Source: Chitinophagaceae bacterium UBA2791
Lineage (GTDB): Bacteria > Bacteroidota > Bacteroidia > Chitinophagales > Chitinophagaceae
NCBI GenBank assembly: GCA_002352105.1
Contig: DEHV01000063.1
Span: 32,709 to 63,919 of the forward strand
Direction: 5' to 3'
DNA: 31,211 nucleotides
This document shows, piece by piece, positions 23,639 through 30,323 of the stretch. Every line of letters starts with the position of its first letter. Within the stretch, counting starts at the first letter, position 1. Position numbers and translations under genes: made by a program. Below the pieces are notes generated by a model that did no database searches, was not told where the DNA came from, and saw nothing but the letters and a program-made list of their open reading frames with translations.

Positions 23639-24733
23639 CTAGTTTGCCAGTTCGTAATTTGTGTTTCGCCCGTTTTCGTTTGCCTGTTGTAGAATACCTT
23701 TTTCTACTAAGTCTTTTATATCTCTTAGCGCTGTGTCAGTAGATGTTTTGGTTATTTTTGCCCATTTTGAGGTTTGCAATTTACCTTCAAAACCATCAAA
23801 AAGTTTATTGAGCATCAGGCGTTGTCGTTCATTTAGAAGAGTATGTTCGTGCAGTTTCCAAAACTCGGCTTTATACAGTATTTTTTGCGTGGTATTTTCG
23901 GTAGCAAGCATTGCATTTTTCAGGCAATGTAAAAACCAATCAAGCCATTCGGTAATATCGCCTGAACTATGTTGTATTTTTTGTAATATTTTGTAATACT
24001 GTTTGCGTTCTATTAGAATTTGACCAGACATACTGTAAAAGCGTTCGCCACTATTCTCGGCGCGGGCAAGCGTCATATCGGTTATTGCCCTTCCAATTCT
24101 GCCGTTTCCATCATCAAACGGGTGAACGATAATAAACCAAAAATGCGCAATGGCGGCTTTCAATACAGGGTCAAGCGTATTGTCGTTATTGAACCAATCT
24201 AAAAACCTGTCCATTTCTGTTTTTACAAGCTCGGGTTTTACAGCTTCGTAATGCACTTTTTCTTTACCCATAGCGCCGGAAACCACTTGCATGTCGCCTG
24301 TTCGGTATCGTCCCACTTCTATTTTATATGGTCCGCTATATCCTGTGGGAAAAAGAGCTGCATGCCAGCCCAATAAACGTTTTTCTGTCAAAGGCAGGGC
24401 GTATTGTTGCGTAGCATCAAGCATCATTTCTACTATACCTTCTACGTGACGGTTGCTCGGTATGAGTCCTGCGGTATTGATACCTAAACGTCTTGCTATG
24501 GACGAACGCACCTGGTCGTAGTTAAGCGCCTCTCCTTCTATTTCCGATGATTTTACTACGTCTAAGGTTAACGCAGTGAGCGTAGCTTCTTCTTTGGCAG
24601 AAAACCCCAAAGCATTCATTTGTCCGATTATTTTACCTTGCATTAACCGTACTTCACCGAATACGGCATTTATGGCTTTATCCTTCCACGAAAAATCTGT
24701 CCAGTTTTTATGTTCATAGATGTATTTCGCCAT
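23639..24733 (-). CDS. Class II Fic-domain protein (probable AMP-transferase) with C-terminal winged helix
   Basis: This 364-residue protein carries the Fic core motif HPFDDGNGRIGR at 204-215, with His204 the catalytic base. The inhibitory helix motif is at 62-67 (SSEIEG, giving S-x3-E-G with Glu66), ahead of the core, which makes it a class II, self-inhibited Fic protein. The last 65 residues (LNERQRLMLNKLFDGF onward to GRNTNYELAN) look like a winged helix-turn-helix. Family members move AMP from ATP onto a protein hydroxyl. Parts of the gene are clearly more AT-rich than its neighbours, which suggests transfer. The region just upstream holds four copies of a TTTGCGG box, so self-regulation through the winged helix is plausible. 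No separate antitoxin gene is adjacent. Confidence 0.92.
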   Translation of the reverse strand: MAKYIYEHKNWTDFSWKDKAINAVFGEVRLMQGKIIGQMNALGFSAKEEATLTALTLDVVKSSEIEGEALNYDQVRSSIARRLGINTAGLIPSNRHVEGIVEMMLDATQQYALPLTEKRLLGWHAALFPTGYSGPYKIEVGRYRTGDMQVVSGAMGKEKVHYEAVKPELVKTEMDRFLDWFNNDNTLDPVLKAAIAHFWFIIVHPFDDGNGRIGRAITDMTLARAENSGERFYSMSGQILIERKQYYKILQKIQHSSGDITEWLDWFLHCLKNAMLATENTTQKILYKAEFWKLHEHTLLNERQRLMLNKLFDGFEGKLQTSKWAKITKTSTDTALRDIKDLVEKGILQQANENGRNTNYELAN

Positions 24734-24744
24734 CCCTTAAATTC

Positions 24745-24810
24745 TTTGCGGTAAAAGTATGAATTATTTGCCGCAATTTTGCGGTGAAAAAATCATGTTT
24801 TCGCCGCAAA
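24745..24810. promoter_or_regulatory. Four TTTGCGG boxes in alternating orientation upstream of the Fic gene (candidate operator)
   Basis: The boxes are TTTGCGGTAAAA at 24745-24756 (plus), TTTGCCGCAA at 24767-24776 (minus copy), TTTGCGGTGAAAA at 24778-24790 (plus) and TTTTCGCCGCAAA at 24798-24810 (minus copy). Neighbours form inverted repeats: CCGCAA/TTGCGG around TT at 24771-24784, and the last two boxes with a 7-base spacer and one mismatch. They cover 12-77 bases before the Fic ATG, where a promoter must lie. The arrangement suggests a dimeric or multi-site DNA-binding protein, probably the Fic protein's own winged helix. That assignment is inference. Confidence 0.6.
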
Positions 24811-25029
24811 TAGGTAAGTCTAAGGAATCTACAAGGTTATTCATCTAATTTTAAACCGTCCGCCATTTAGGGGCGCTTACACTTCCTCGTGGGTGAAGAA
24901 CTGCAGGGTAAGGCTTGCAGTACCCTGTTTAAGGGAGAGGCTTCATATTTATTATAGGCGTAGTAATGCGGTTCGCTTTGTCCGGATAGTTGAGCGAGGA
25001 TCAATGCACGCGTTAAAACAGGGTTCTAT
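24811..25029. other. Gap between the Fic operator and the pectate lyase gene, with one hairpin
   Basis: No credible gene is seen. The clearest element is the inverted repeat CAGGGTA at 24904-24910 and TACCCTG at 24921-24927, a perfect 7-bp stem with a 10-base loop; read on the minus strand it lies about 100 bases after the lyase stop. Only three Ts follow on the plus strand, so a terminator role is not clear. The stretch lies between two accessory-looking genes and may hold debris. Confidence 0.35.
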
Positions 25030-26433
25030 CTATTCGCGCGACATAATGCTGTTTATATAACCAAAGGTATCATTGCCCCAGGTTGGTTCAAGACTATCCG
25101 GTATTCCATCGTTGTCCGAATCCGCTATTATAGCGCCCGCCGGGATAGTAGGGTATCCTCCTACCTCGTCAGGCCAGTTTATAATAGTACCGTTCTTGTT
25201 CTTTATTGTATTTATCACATATTCTTCCGCAGCATTCCTTTGTATAGTACCTACCCCTCCCGGGGCTGTAAGATTTGCTTCCAATATTTCGTGGGGTATA
25301 GTAGGGACGCCCTTTAAGGGGAAATCATATGGGTCAGTGGATTGCCACGCGGTTGGCGCTTGCGTTGTATAATAATTTTCTCTACTCCCCGGATGTCCTA
25401 CTGCATCCCATTCCGGTAGAGACGAGTCGGGCCGCTTCCAACTTATTGCGTTCCTTACATATAACCGTGAATTGCCTGCAATCGTTAGAGGATACCTTTG
25501 CGTAGATGAATTTGCTCCTGCTATATCATAGTGGTTGATAGCGTTTACTTTTGCATTGGAACCCCCAGAGGAGGACATTACAAACCCAAAGCTCCGCATA
25601 TTATAACGAAGCGCATTGACAATTTCATACTCCCCGTTTTCTGCTGGCTGTATTTGGGGGTTTCGCTGCCCGTTATGAGCAAACACTACATTATAGAAAG
25701 ACAACTTATCTGCTCCGCTCCCAAAAAGGCCTCCCATAGAGTGTGTGCCAAAATATGAGCCAGAAGCGCTATCGGTTGCATAGGCATGGGTAGCATATTC
25801 AAGGCCTTGTGCCGATAGGATGTTCTGAAAGGTAACATGGCTTATATTAGACCCCCAACAATCCATGTTTTCATCCGTTGACCACATAAAACTAACATGG
25901 TCGAATATCATATTGGTTCCTCTTGTCAATAATAAATTGTCCCCGGAGGTGTTTCCACTGCCATCGCCGCTCCCCGGATTTCCGGCGCCACCGTGGGGAA
26001 CCGTTTCATTGACCAACTGACCCGGGCCTATTGCAAGGGCTATACTCCTGAATATAACGCCGTTAGGGATGTTGGGGCCAGGAGTCGTAACCAGTGCAAA
26101 TTCTTTGTCCCTAACTCCTCTTAAGAGCACTCCGTGCTGTGAAGTCTGCCCTGCTACGTATATAGGTTTGCTGTTCATCAGTTTAAATGATGATTGTGCG
26201 GTTATTAACCCCGATAGGCCGTTGAACACTATTATCCTTGCATCTTGGGCTATATCCGATTCCAATCCGTGCCTGAGGCTTCCTGCTCCGGAATCGTTCA
26301 GGTTTTTTACCACATAGACCTCATAGTTCGAAGGAAACGTCCAATTTGCCCCCCATCCAACAGCCCCGTCGAATACCTGTGAATGAAGCAACGATATAGG
26401 GAACGAAAAAAGAATAAATAATAGATTTTTCAT
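25030..26433 (-). CDS. Secreted pectate lyase-like protein (PL1-type beta-helix)
   Basis: A 467-residue protein with a signal peptide (MKNLLFILFSFPISLLHS). Mature VFDGAVGWGANW and VVKNLNDSGAGSLRHGLES match the start of bacterial PL1 pectate lyases. The following repeats (RIIVFNGLSGLI, FDHVSFMWSTDENMD, VTFQNILSA) fit a right-handed beta-helix. The end has an Asp-rich calcium-type loop at about 438-450 (DSDNDGIPDS) and a short tail ending INSIMSRE. No T9SS tail is present, so it may stay in the periplasm or use another route. Pectate lyases cut polygalacturonate by beta-elimination. No SusC/SusD or other polysaccharide genes are adjacent, so it is a lone enzyme. The substrate is inferred from the fold. 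Confidence 0.8.
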   Translation of the reverse strand: MKNLLFILFSFPISLLHSQVFDGAVGWGANWTFPSNYEVYVVKNLNDSGAGSLRHGLESDIAQDARIIVFNGLSGLITAQSSFKLMNSKPIYVAGQTSQHGVLLRGVRDKEFALVTTPGPNIPNGVIFRSIALAIGPGQLVNETVPHGGAGNPGSGDGSGNTSGDNLLLTRGTNMIFDHVSFMWSTDENMDCWGSNISHVTFQNILSAQGLEYATHAYATDSASGSYFGTHSMGGLFGSGADKLSFYNVVFAHNGQRNPQIQPAENGEYEIVNALRYNMRSFGFVMSSSGGSNAKVNAINHYDIAGANSSTQRYPLTIAGNSRLYVRNAISWKRPDSSLPEWDAVGHPGSRENYYTTQAPTAWQSTDPYDFPLKGVPTIPHEILEANLTAPGGVGTIQRNAAEEYVINTIKNKNGTIINWPDEVGGYPTIPAGAIIADSDNDGIPDSLEPTWGNDTFGYINSIMSRE

Positions 26434-26498
26434 TGTTCTTTTGTTGGTCTGGAAATTTCAGTGAAAGTATACCGCCCTGGCAGTGTAGATTGTACCGA

Positions 26499-27095
26499 TC
26501 AGGGCTTCTTCCCCTCTTCGTATTTTTTTTCTGCAGACTTGGCCTTTTCGAAGTCCAGTACAACGCCGTTGATACAGTACCGTAAGCCGGTGGGGGGAGG
26601 GCCGTCTTCAAAAACATGGCCGAGATGGGATTTGCAGCGACCGCACATCACTTCGGTACGGTTCATACCGTGCGAGTGGTCGGGCTCATAGATAATGCTT
26701 CCCTTGGTAATGGGCTGGTAGAAGCTGGGCCAACCGCAGCCGCTTTCGAATTTGGTATCGCTGCGGAAAAGGGCGTTTCCGCAAGCTGCGCAGTAATAGG
26801 TTCCCACTTCATTGAGCGTTTCATATTTGCTCGACCAGGGGCGTTCGGTTCCTTTCTGGCGGGCGATATGGAATACATCCGCGGGCAGGATCTTTTTCCA
26901 TTCCTCATCGCTTAATTCCACCTTATTGTTGTCTGTGCGGGAATATACAGGGTTGATTGATTGTTTATTTGTGTCCATGACTTGTTGTTCTTTAAGTTGC
27001 TGTACTTTTTTGGGCGGGGAAGATTGCGAATAGCTGCATTGCTGTAATCCAGCCATCAGCAATAACCCGGTTATGAGATAAAGGACCTGTTTCAT
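26499..27095 (-). CDS. msrB: Peptide-methionine (R)-S-oxide reductase MsrB, exported
   Basis: The product has 198 residues from the ATG at 27095 (an in-frame ATG eight codons earlier would spoil the signal peptide). Residues 1-20 form an export signal ending LQQC; Cys20 could be lipidated, though Gln at -1 is not usual for a lipobox. The MsrB domain starts near 57. Zinc ligands are Cys102, Cys105, Cys151 and Cys154, and the catalytic Cys174 is in LRYCINGVVLDF; SGCGWPSF and HSHGMNRTEV are also typical. It repairs oxidised methionine (R form) in envelope proteins. It is divergent from adk across 257 bases and lies 65 bases upstream of the lyase gene. Confidence 0.93.
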   Translation of the reverse strand: MKQVLYLITGLLLMAGLQQCSYSQSSPPKKVQQLKEQQVMDTNKQSINPVYSRTDNNKVELSDEEWKKILPADVFHIARQKGTERPWSSKYETLNEVGTYYCAACGNALFRSDTKFESGCGWPSFYQPITKGSIIYEPDHSHGMNRTEVMCGRCKSHLGHVFEDGPPPTGLRYCINGVVLDFEKAKSAEKKYEEGKKP

Positions 27096-27121
27096 ACTTA
27101 ACGCTTTACCAATTGGCATTG

Positions 27122-27140
27122 ACTCAGTTTTAACCTGAGT
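27122..27140. promoter_or_regulatory. Small palindrome upstream of msrB
   Basis: ACTCAG at 27122-27127 and CTGAGT at 27135-27140 are exact reverse complements with a 7-base spacer. The site lies 26 bases before the msrB ATG and could be an operator or leader hairpin. The rest of the 27096-27352 gap holds TATATTTA, a near-match to the -7 element, upstream of adk on the plus strand, and nothing else clear. Confidence 0.25.
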
Positions 27141-27352
27141 ATGCTGCCTGGCCTGGAATAAAAATGCGCTGCTATCTGCAAATTTACGCCGGCAGGTTGA
27201 CCGGATGACGGTTTATATTGCATAAATCAAAGCCTTTTTAATGCCGGATTATTGCAATTGTTAACGGATTTTTAGCTCATCTACACTATATTTACCGCGA
27301 TAAACGCTCATTTTATGGGGATTCTTTTCATTAAACAAGATGATCTGCTATA

Positions 27353-27934
27353 ATGTTTAATCTTATTTTATTCGGTCCCCCGGGAAGCGGTAAGGGAACC
27401 CAGTCTGAAAAGCTCATTGATAAATACGGACTTATGCACCTTTCGACAGGCAATCTGCTGAGGGAGGAGATCGTAAATCAGACCAAACTGGGACTGGAAG
27501 CCAAACGATTTATGGATAATGGGCAACTGGTGCCCGATTCCGTGGTCATCGGGATGATCCGTTCTGCTATTGACCATAACCCCGGGTCAAAGGGGTTCCT
27601 GTTCGACGGGTTCCCCAGGACGGTGGCGCAGGCCGAGGCGCTGGATGAGCTGCTTGCTGAGAAACAAGCCGAGATCAATGCTTTCCTGGCCCTTGAAGTG
27701 GGCAGGGAGGAGCTGATCGGAAGATTGCTGAACAGGGGCAAGACTTCCGGAAGAAGCGATGATGTGAATGAAGAGATCATCGGCGCCAGGATACAAGAAT
27801 ATGAAAATAAGACCGCCCCGGTCGCCGGTTACTACGAACAATTTGATAAGGTGGTTCGTGTCAAGGGCGAGGGCGATATTGACGAGATATTTGATTCCCT
27901 TTGCCGGGAGATCGACGCCAAAATGCTGGTTTAA
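27353..27934 (+). CDS. adk: Adenylate kinase
   Basis: A 193-residue protein with the P-loop GPPGSGKGT at 8-16, the AMP-binding region HLSTGNLLREE, FLFDGFPRT and a short LID (RLLNRGKTSGRSDD) with no zinc-binding cysteines. The short LID is the form often found in Bacteroidota. It interconverts ATP, ADP and AMP and is essential. It ends 10 bases from the convergent lipoprotein gene. Confidence 0.97.
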   Translation: MFNLILFGPPGSGKGTQSEKLIDKYGLMHLSTGNLLREEIVNQTKLGLEAKRFMDNGQLVPDSVVIGMIRSAIDHNPGSKGFLFDGFPRTVAQAEALDELLAEKQAEINAFLALEVGREELIGRLLNRGKTSGRSDDVNEEIIGARIQEYENKTAPVAGYYEQFDKVVRVKGEGDIDEIFDSLCREIDAKMLV

Positions 27935-27944
27935 GGGATCGGAG

Positions 27945-28433
27945 TTATTTGGTGGCGGGCAGCAAAGAATCTGCTTTTTTAAGGCTATTCAGGATATCGT
28001 CTTTTACCTTATTGACTTTTTCTTTTTCCGATTCAAGGTAGGCGAGCCGCAGGGTTTCGTTATGCTCCGCGGAGTCTACCACAAACTCGTCCATCCAGCG
28101 GTTCATGCCTTCGTCTGCATTTTTCAGCTCTTCCGACAGGGACTGCAGCGCTGTTATCAGTGCGGTATTGGCGTTCTTGCCGGCGGCGGCAAGGGAATCC
28201 AGCGCTTGCTGCGTTTGCTTCCGGTAGCCTGCCAGCTTGCCCATCCTTGCCATGGCAATATCATGCCCCTGCATCACTTCGTGAAAAAGAGAGTCCTGCC
28301 GGGTTTCCAATACAACGGTATACCCGTCTTTTCTTTCTGTATGCCGATGGCTGCCGCTATCGGAGCAGGCGGCGACAATGGTCATGGTTGTCAGGGAGAA
28401 GCATATCACCCGAAAAGAAGCGCGCTTGATCAT
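27945..28433 (-). CDS. Helical lipoprotein of unknown function
   Basis: The 162-residue product has a lipoprotein signal: hydrophobic FSLTTMTIVAAC with lipobox VAAC and Cys23. The mature protein is mostly charged helix with heptad-like stretches (LRLAYLESEKEKVNKVKDDI), so it is probably a helical bundle or coiled coil in the periplasm. Homologues in Bacteroidota are sometimes labelled 'viral A-type inclusion protein', which only reflects coiled-coil similarity. There is no functional clue from neighbours. It is convergent with adk and divergent from the crotonase gene. Confidence 0.75.
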   Translation of the reverse strand: MIKRASFRVICFSLTTMTIVAACSDSGSHRHTERKDGYTVVLETRQDSLFHEVMQGHDIAMARMGKLAGYRKQTQQALDSLAAAGKNANTALITALQSLSEELKNADEGMNRWMDEFVVDSAEHNETLRLAYLESEKEKVNKVKDDILNSLKKADSLLPATK

Positions 28434-28541
28434 AATAAAGAGTATATAAGTTTAACCTGGGATTACAAATATAGACCTCGCGCTTTTAATAAGATCATTA
28501 ATTCATTTAAGTAATTTCGCAAGGCATGCTAAATCTTCTTT

Positions 28542-29312
28542 ATGAGCGCTTCTTCTTTGCAGGCCTATGTACGGTCCGAAATACATCAGTCGGTAGCGAT
28601 TATCGAGTTTTTTCATCCCCAGGGCAATTCCCTGCCTTCTGCGCTGCTGGAAGACCTGGCAAAAGAAATCCATAGCGCGGGAGTTAATGAGGATGCCAAA
28701 CTGATCCTGTTGCGTTCCGCAGGCGAAAAAGCTTTTTGCGCAGGCGCTTCCTTTGAGGAGCTGTCGGCAATTGACAGCCCCGAAAAAGGACAGGCATTTT
28801 TCAACGGGTTTTCGCAGGTGATCAATGCCATACGCAAATGCCCCAAACTGGTGATTGGCCGTATCCAGGGGAAAAGCGTCGGCGGGGGCGTTGGACTGAT
28901 AGCCGCGGTGGACTATGCAATTGCGGCGGAAGGCGCCGATATACGGTTGAGCGAACTTGCTATCGGGTTCGGTCCCTTTGTGATAGCGCCAGCCGTTGAA
29001 AGAAAGATCGGCAAGGGCGCTTTTAGTCAGCTGGCCATTGACGCTACGCATTGGCGGAATGCCGACTGGGCCCAAAAAAAAGGACTATATGCCGAACTAC
29101 ATCCCGATATAGCCAGTATGGACGAGGCGATCGGCAAGCTGACGACGAATCTCGCGAATAGCCATCCCGAAGCCATGGCAGCATTAAAAAAGATATGCTG
29201 GGAGGGTACGGAACACTGGGACCAGTTGCTTGCTGAGCGGGCAGCCATCAGCGGTAGACTGGCGCTGAGCCCTTTCAGTAAAAATGCTATTGCCGGATTT
29301 AAGACAAAATAA
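28542..29312 (+). CDS. Enoyl-CoA hydratase/isomerase (crotonase) family protein
   Basis: A 256-residue crotonase fold. The first oxyanion-hole segment is FCAGASFEEL (about 65-74), and the second is GGGVGLIAAVDY from residue 114. Aligning with rat enoyl-CoA hydratase, the position of Glu144 is Gly118, while Glu164 is kept as Glu138 (LSELAIGF). Members with only the second Glu are often isomerases or other acyl-CoA enzymes, so simple hydratase activity is not assured. It probably acts on a fatty-acid or amino-acid-derived acyl-CoA. No other beta-oxidation gene is adjacent, though a FabG-type reductase lies convergently after the repeat array. Confidence 0.88.
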   Translation: MSASSLQAYVRSEIHQSVAIIEFFHPQGNSLPSALLEDLAKEIHSAGVNEDAKLILLRSAGEKAFCAGASFEELSAIDSPEKGQAFFNGFSQVINAIRKCPKLVIGRIQGKSVGGGVGLIAAVDYAIAAEGADIRLSELAIGFGPFVIAPAVERKIGKGAFSQLAIDATHWRNADWAQKKGLYAELHPDIASMDEAIGKLTTNLANSHPEAMAALKKICWEGTEHWDQLLAERAAISGRLALSPFSKNAIAGFKTK

Positions 29313-29356
29313 GGCGGTATGGCCCCTCTAACCGAACCTTACCATTCCAGGCGCTG

Positions 29357-29488
29357 CCTGCTGAACGGCTAATGAAGCGTTAACGAATCAATGAAGGATC
29401 ATAAACGAAGCGCTGATGCCGCGTAAAAGACGCGCTAATGGATCACTGAAGGATCGGTGAAGGATCGCTAATGGATCGACGAGGCGGC
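29357..29488. repeat. Degenerate tandem array with an 11-bp period
   Basis: From 29368 to 29488 the sequence divides cleanly into eleven 11-base units, such as GCTAATGGATC (29434 and 29467), ACTGAAGGATC (29445), GGTGAAGGATC (29456), AATGAAGGATC (29390), GTTAACGAATC (29379) and GCTAATGAAGC (29368). A weaker unit precedes at 29357. The shared pattern is roughly N-C/T-T-R-A-W-G-R-A-K-C, and several units are identical or differ at one to three positions. No gaps are needed. The array fills the space between two convergent genes. Eleven is not a multiple of three and stops appear, so it is not coding. Its function is unknown. Confidence 0.75.
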
Positions 29489-29497
29489 GCTGCCATC

Positions 29498-30253
29498 TCA
29501 TGTATTCAGTCCGCCGCAGGCGCTGATCACCTGTCCCGTTACATAGGAGCTCAGATCCGATGCCAGGAAAAGGGCAACATTGGCGATCTCCTCCGATGAA
29601 CCAAACCGGCCCAGCGGGATCTTTTCGAGAAATGCCTTTGCTCCATCCCCTTCTTTAAGATAGTGCGTCATGTCTGTTTCTACAAAACCCGGGGCGATCG
29701 CATTACAGCGGATATTGCGGCTTCCCAGTTCGAGAGCAGTCGATTTGGTGAAGCCGATAATGCCGGCCTTACTGGCTGCATAGCTCGACTGACCGGCATT
29801 GCCGCGAATGCCGATGATAGAGCTCATATTGATGATCGAGCCTTTCCGGGCCTTCATCATCGGGCGGGTTACCTGCTTGACGATATTAAAAACGCTTTTG
29901 AGGTTGGTGGCGATCACATCATCCCATTGTTCCTGGCTCATCCGCAGCAGGAGGTTGTCTTTCGATATGCCGGCATTGTTCACGCAGATGTCGATGGCGC
30001 CGAGATCTTGCAGCGCCTCATTCACAAAGGCTTCGCTCTCGGCGAAGGAGGCTGCATTGCTTTTATATGCTTTGGCGTTTACCCCGAAGGTCTTCAGTTT
30101 TTCTTCCAGCGCCCTTGCTTTTTCGGCGCTGCTGTCGCTGACATAGGTAAAGGCGATATTGGCCCCGTGCTCGGCGAATTTTATACATATCCCTTCTCCG
30201 ATCCCGCGCGCGCCCCCGGTAATAATAGCCACTTTGTTTTCGAGTAATTTCAT
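29498..30253 (-). CDS. fabG: 3-oxoacyl-[acyl-carrier-protein] reductase (FabG-type SDR)
   Basis: The protein has 251 residues, usual for FabG. The cofactor motif is TGGARGIGEG (12-21), NNAG is at 92-95, and the catalytic residues are Asn117, Ser145, Tyr158 and Lys162 (SSYAASKAG). The end, VTGQVISACGG, is also FabG-like. It reduces 3-oxoacyl-ACP with NADPH in fatty-acid elongation. As there are many FabG-like paralogues, a different oxoacyl substrate is possible. It lies downstream of the GH3 gene on the same strand, 70 bases apart. Confidence 0.88.
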   Translation of the reverse strand: MKLLENKVAIITGGARGIGEGICIKFAEHGANIAFTYVSDSSAEKARALEEKLKTFGVNAKAYKSNAASFAESEAFVNEALQDLGAIDICVNNAGISKDNLLLRMSQEQWDDVIATNLKSVFNIVKQVTRPMMKARKGSIINMSSIIGIRGNAGQSSYAASKAGIIGFTKSTALELGSRNIRCNAIAPGFVETDMTHYLKEGDGAKAFLEKIPLGRFGSSEEIANVALFLASDLSSYVTGQVISACGGLNT

Positions 30254-30323
30254 CAGCGTTCGTTTAGGTTTGACTGGTTTACAATGAATAAAGAATCAAT
30301 AGACCGTTAAGGTCAAAATAGCA

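Noticed and set aside
24883..25060. Open plus-strand frame in the gap before the pectate lyase
   Set aside because: Arginine-rich random-looking translation that runs into the lyase gene on the opposite strand; no start with support.
27768..28514. Plus-strand frame (248 codons) across the end of adk and the lipoprotein gene
   Set aside because: It overlaps adk in another frame and runs antisense to the lipoprotein; composition is that of a shadow frame.
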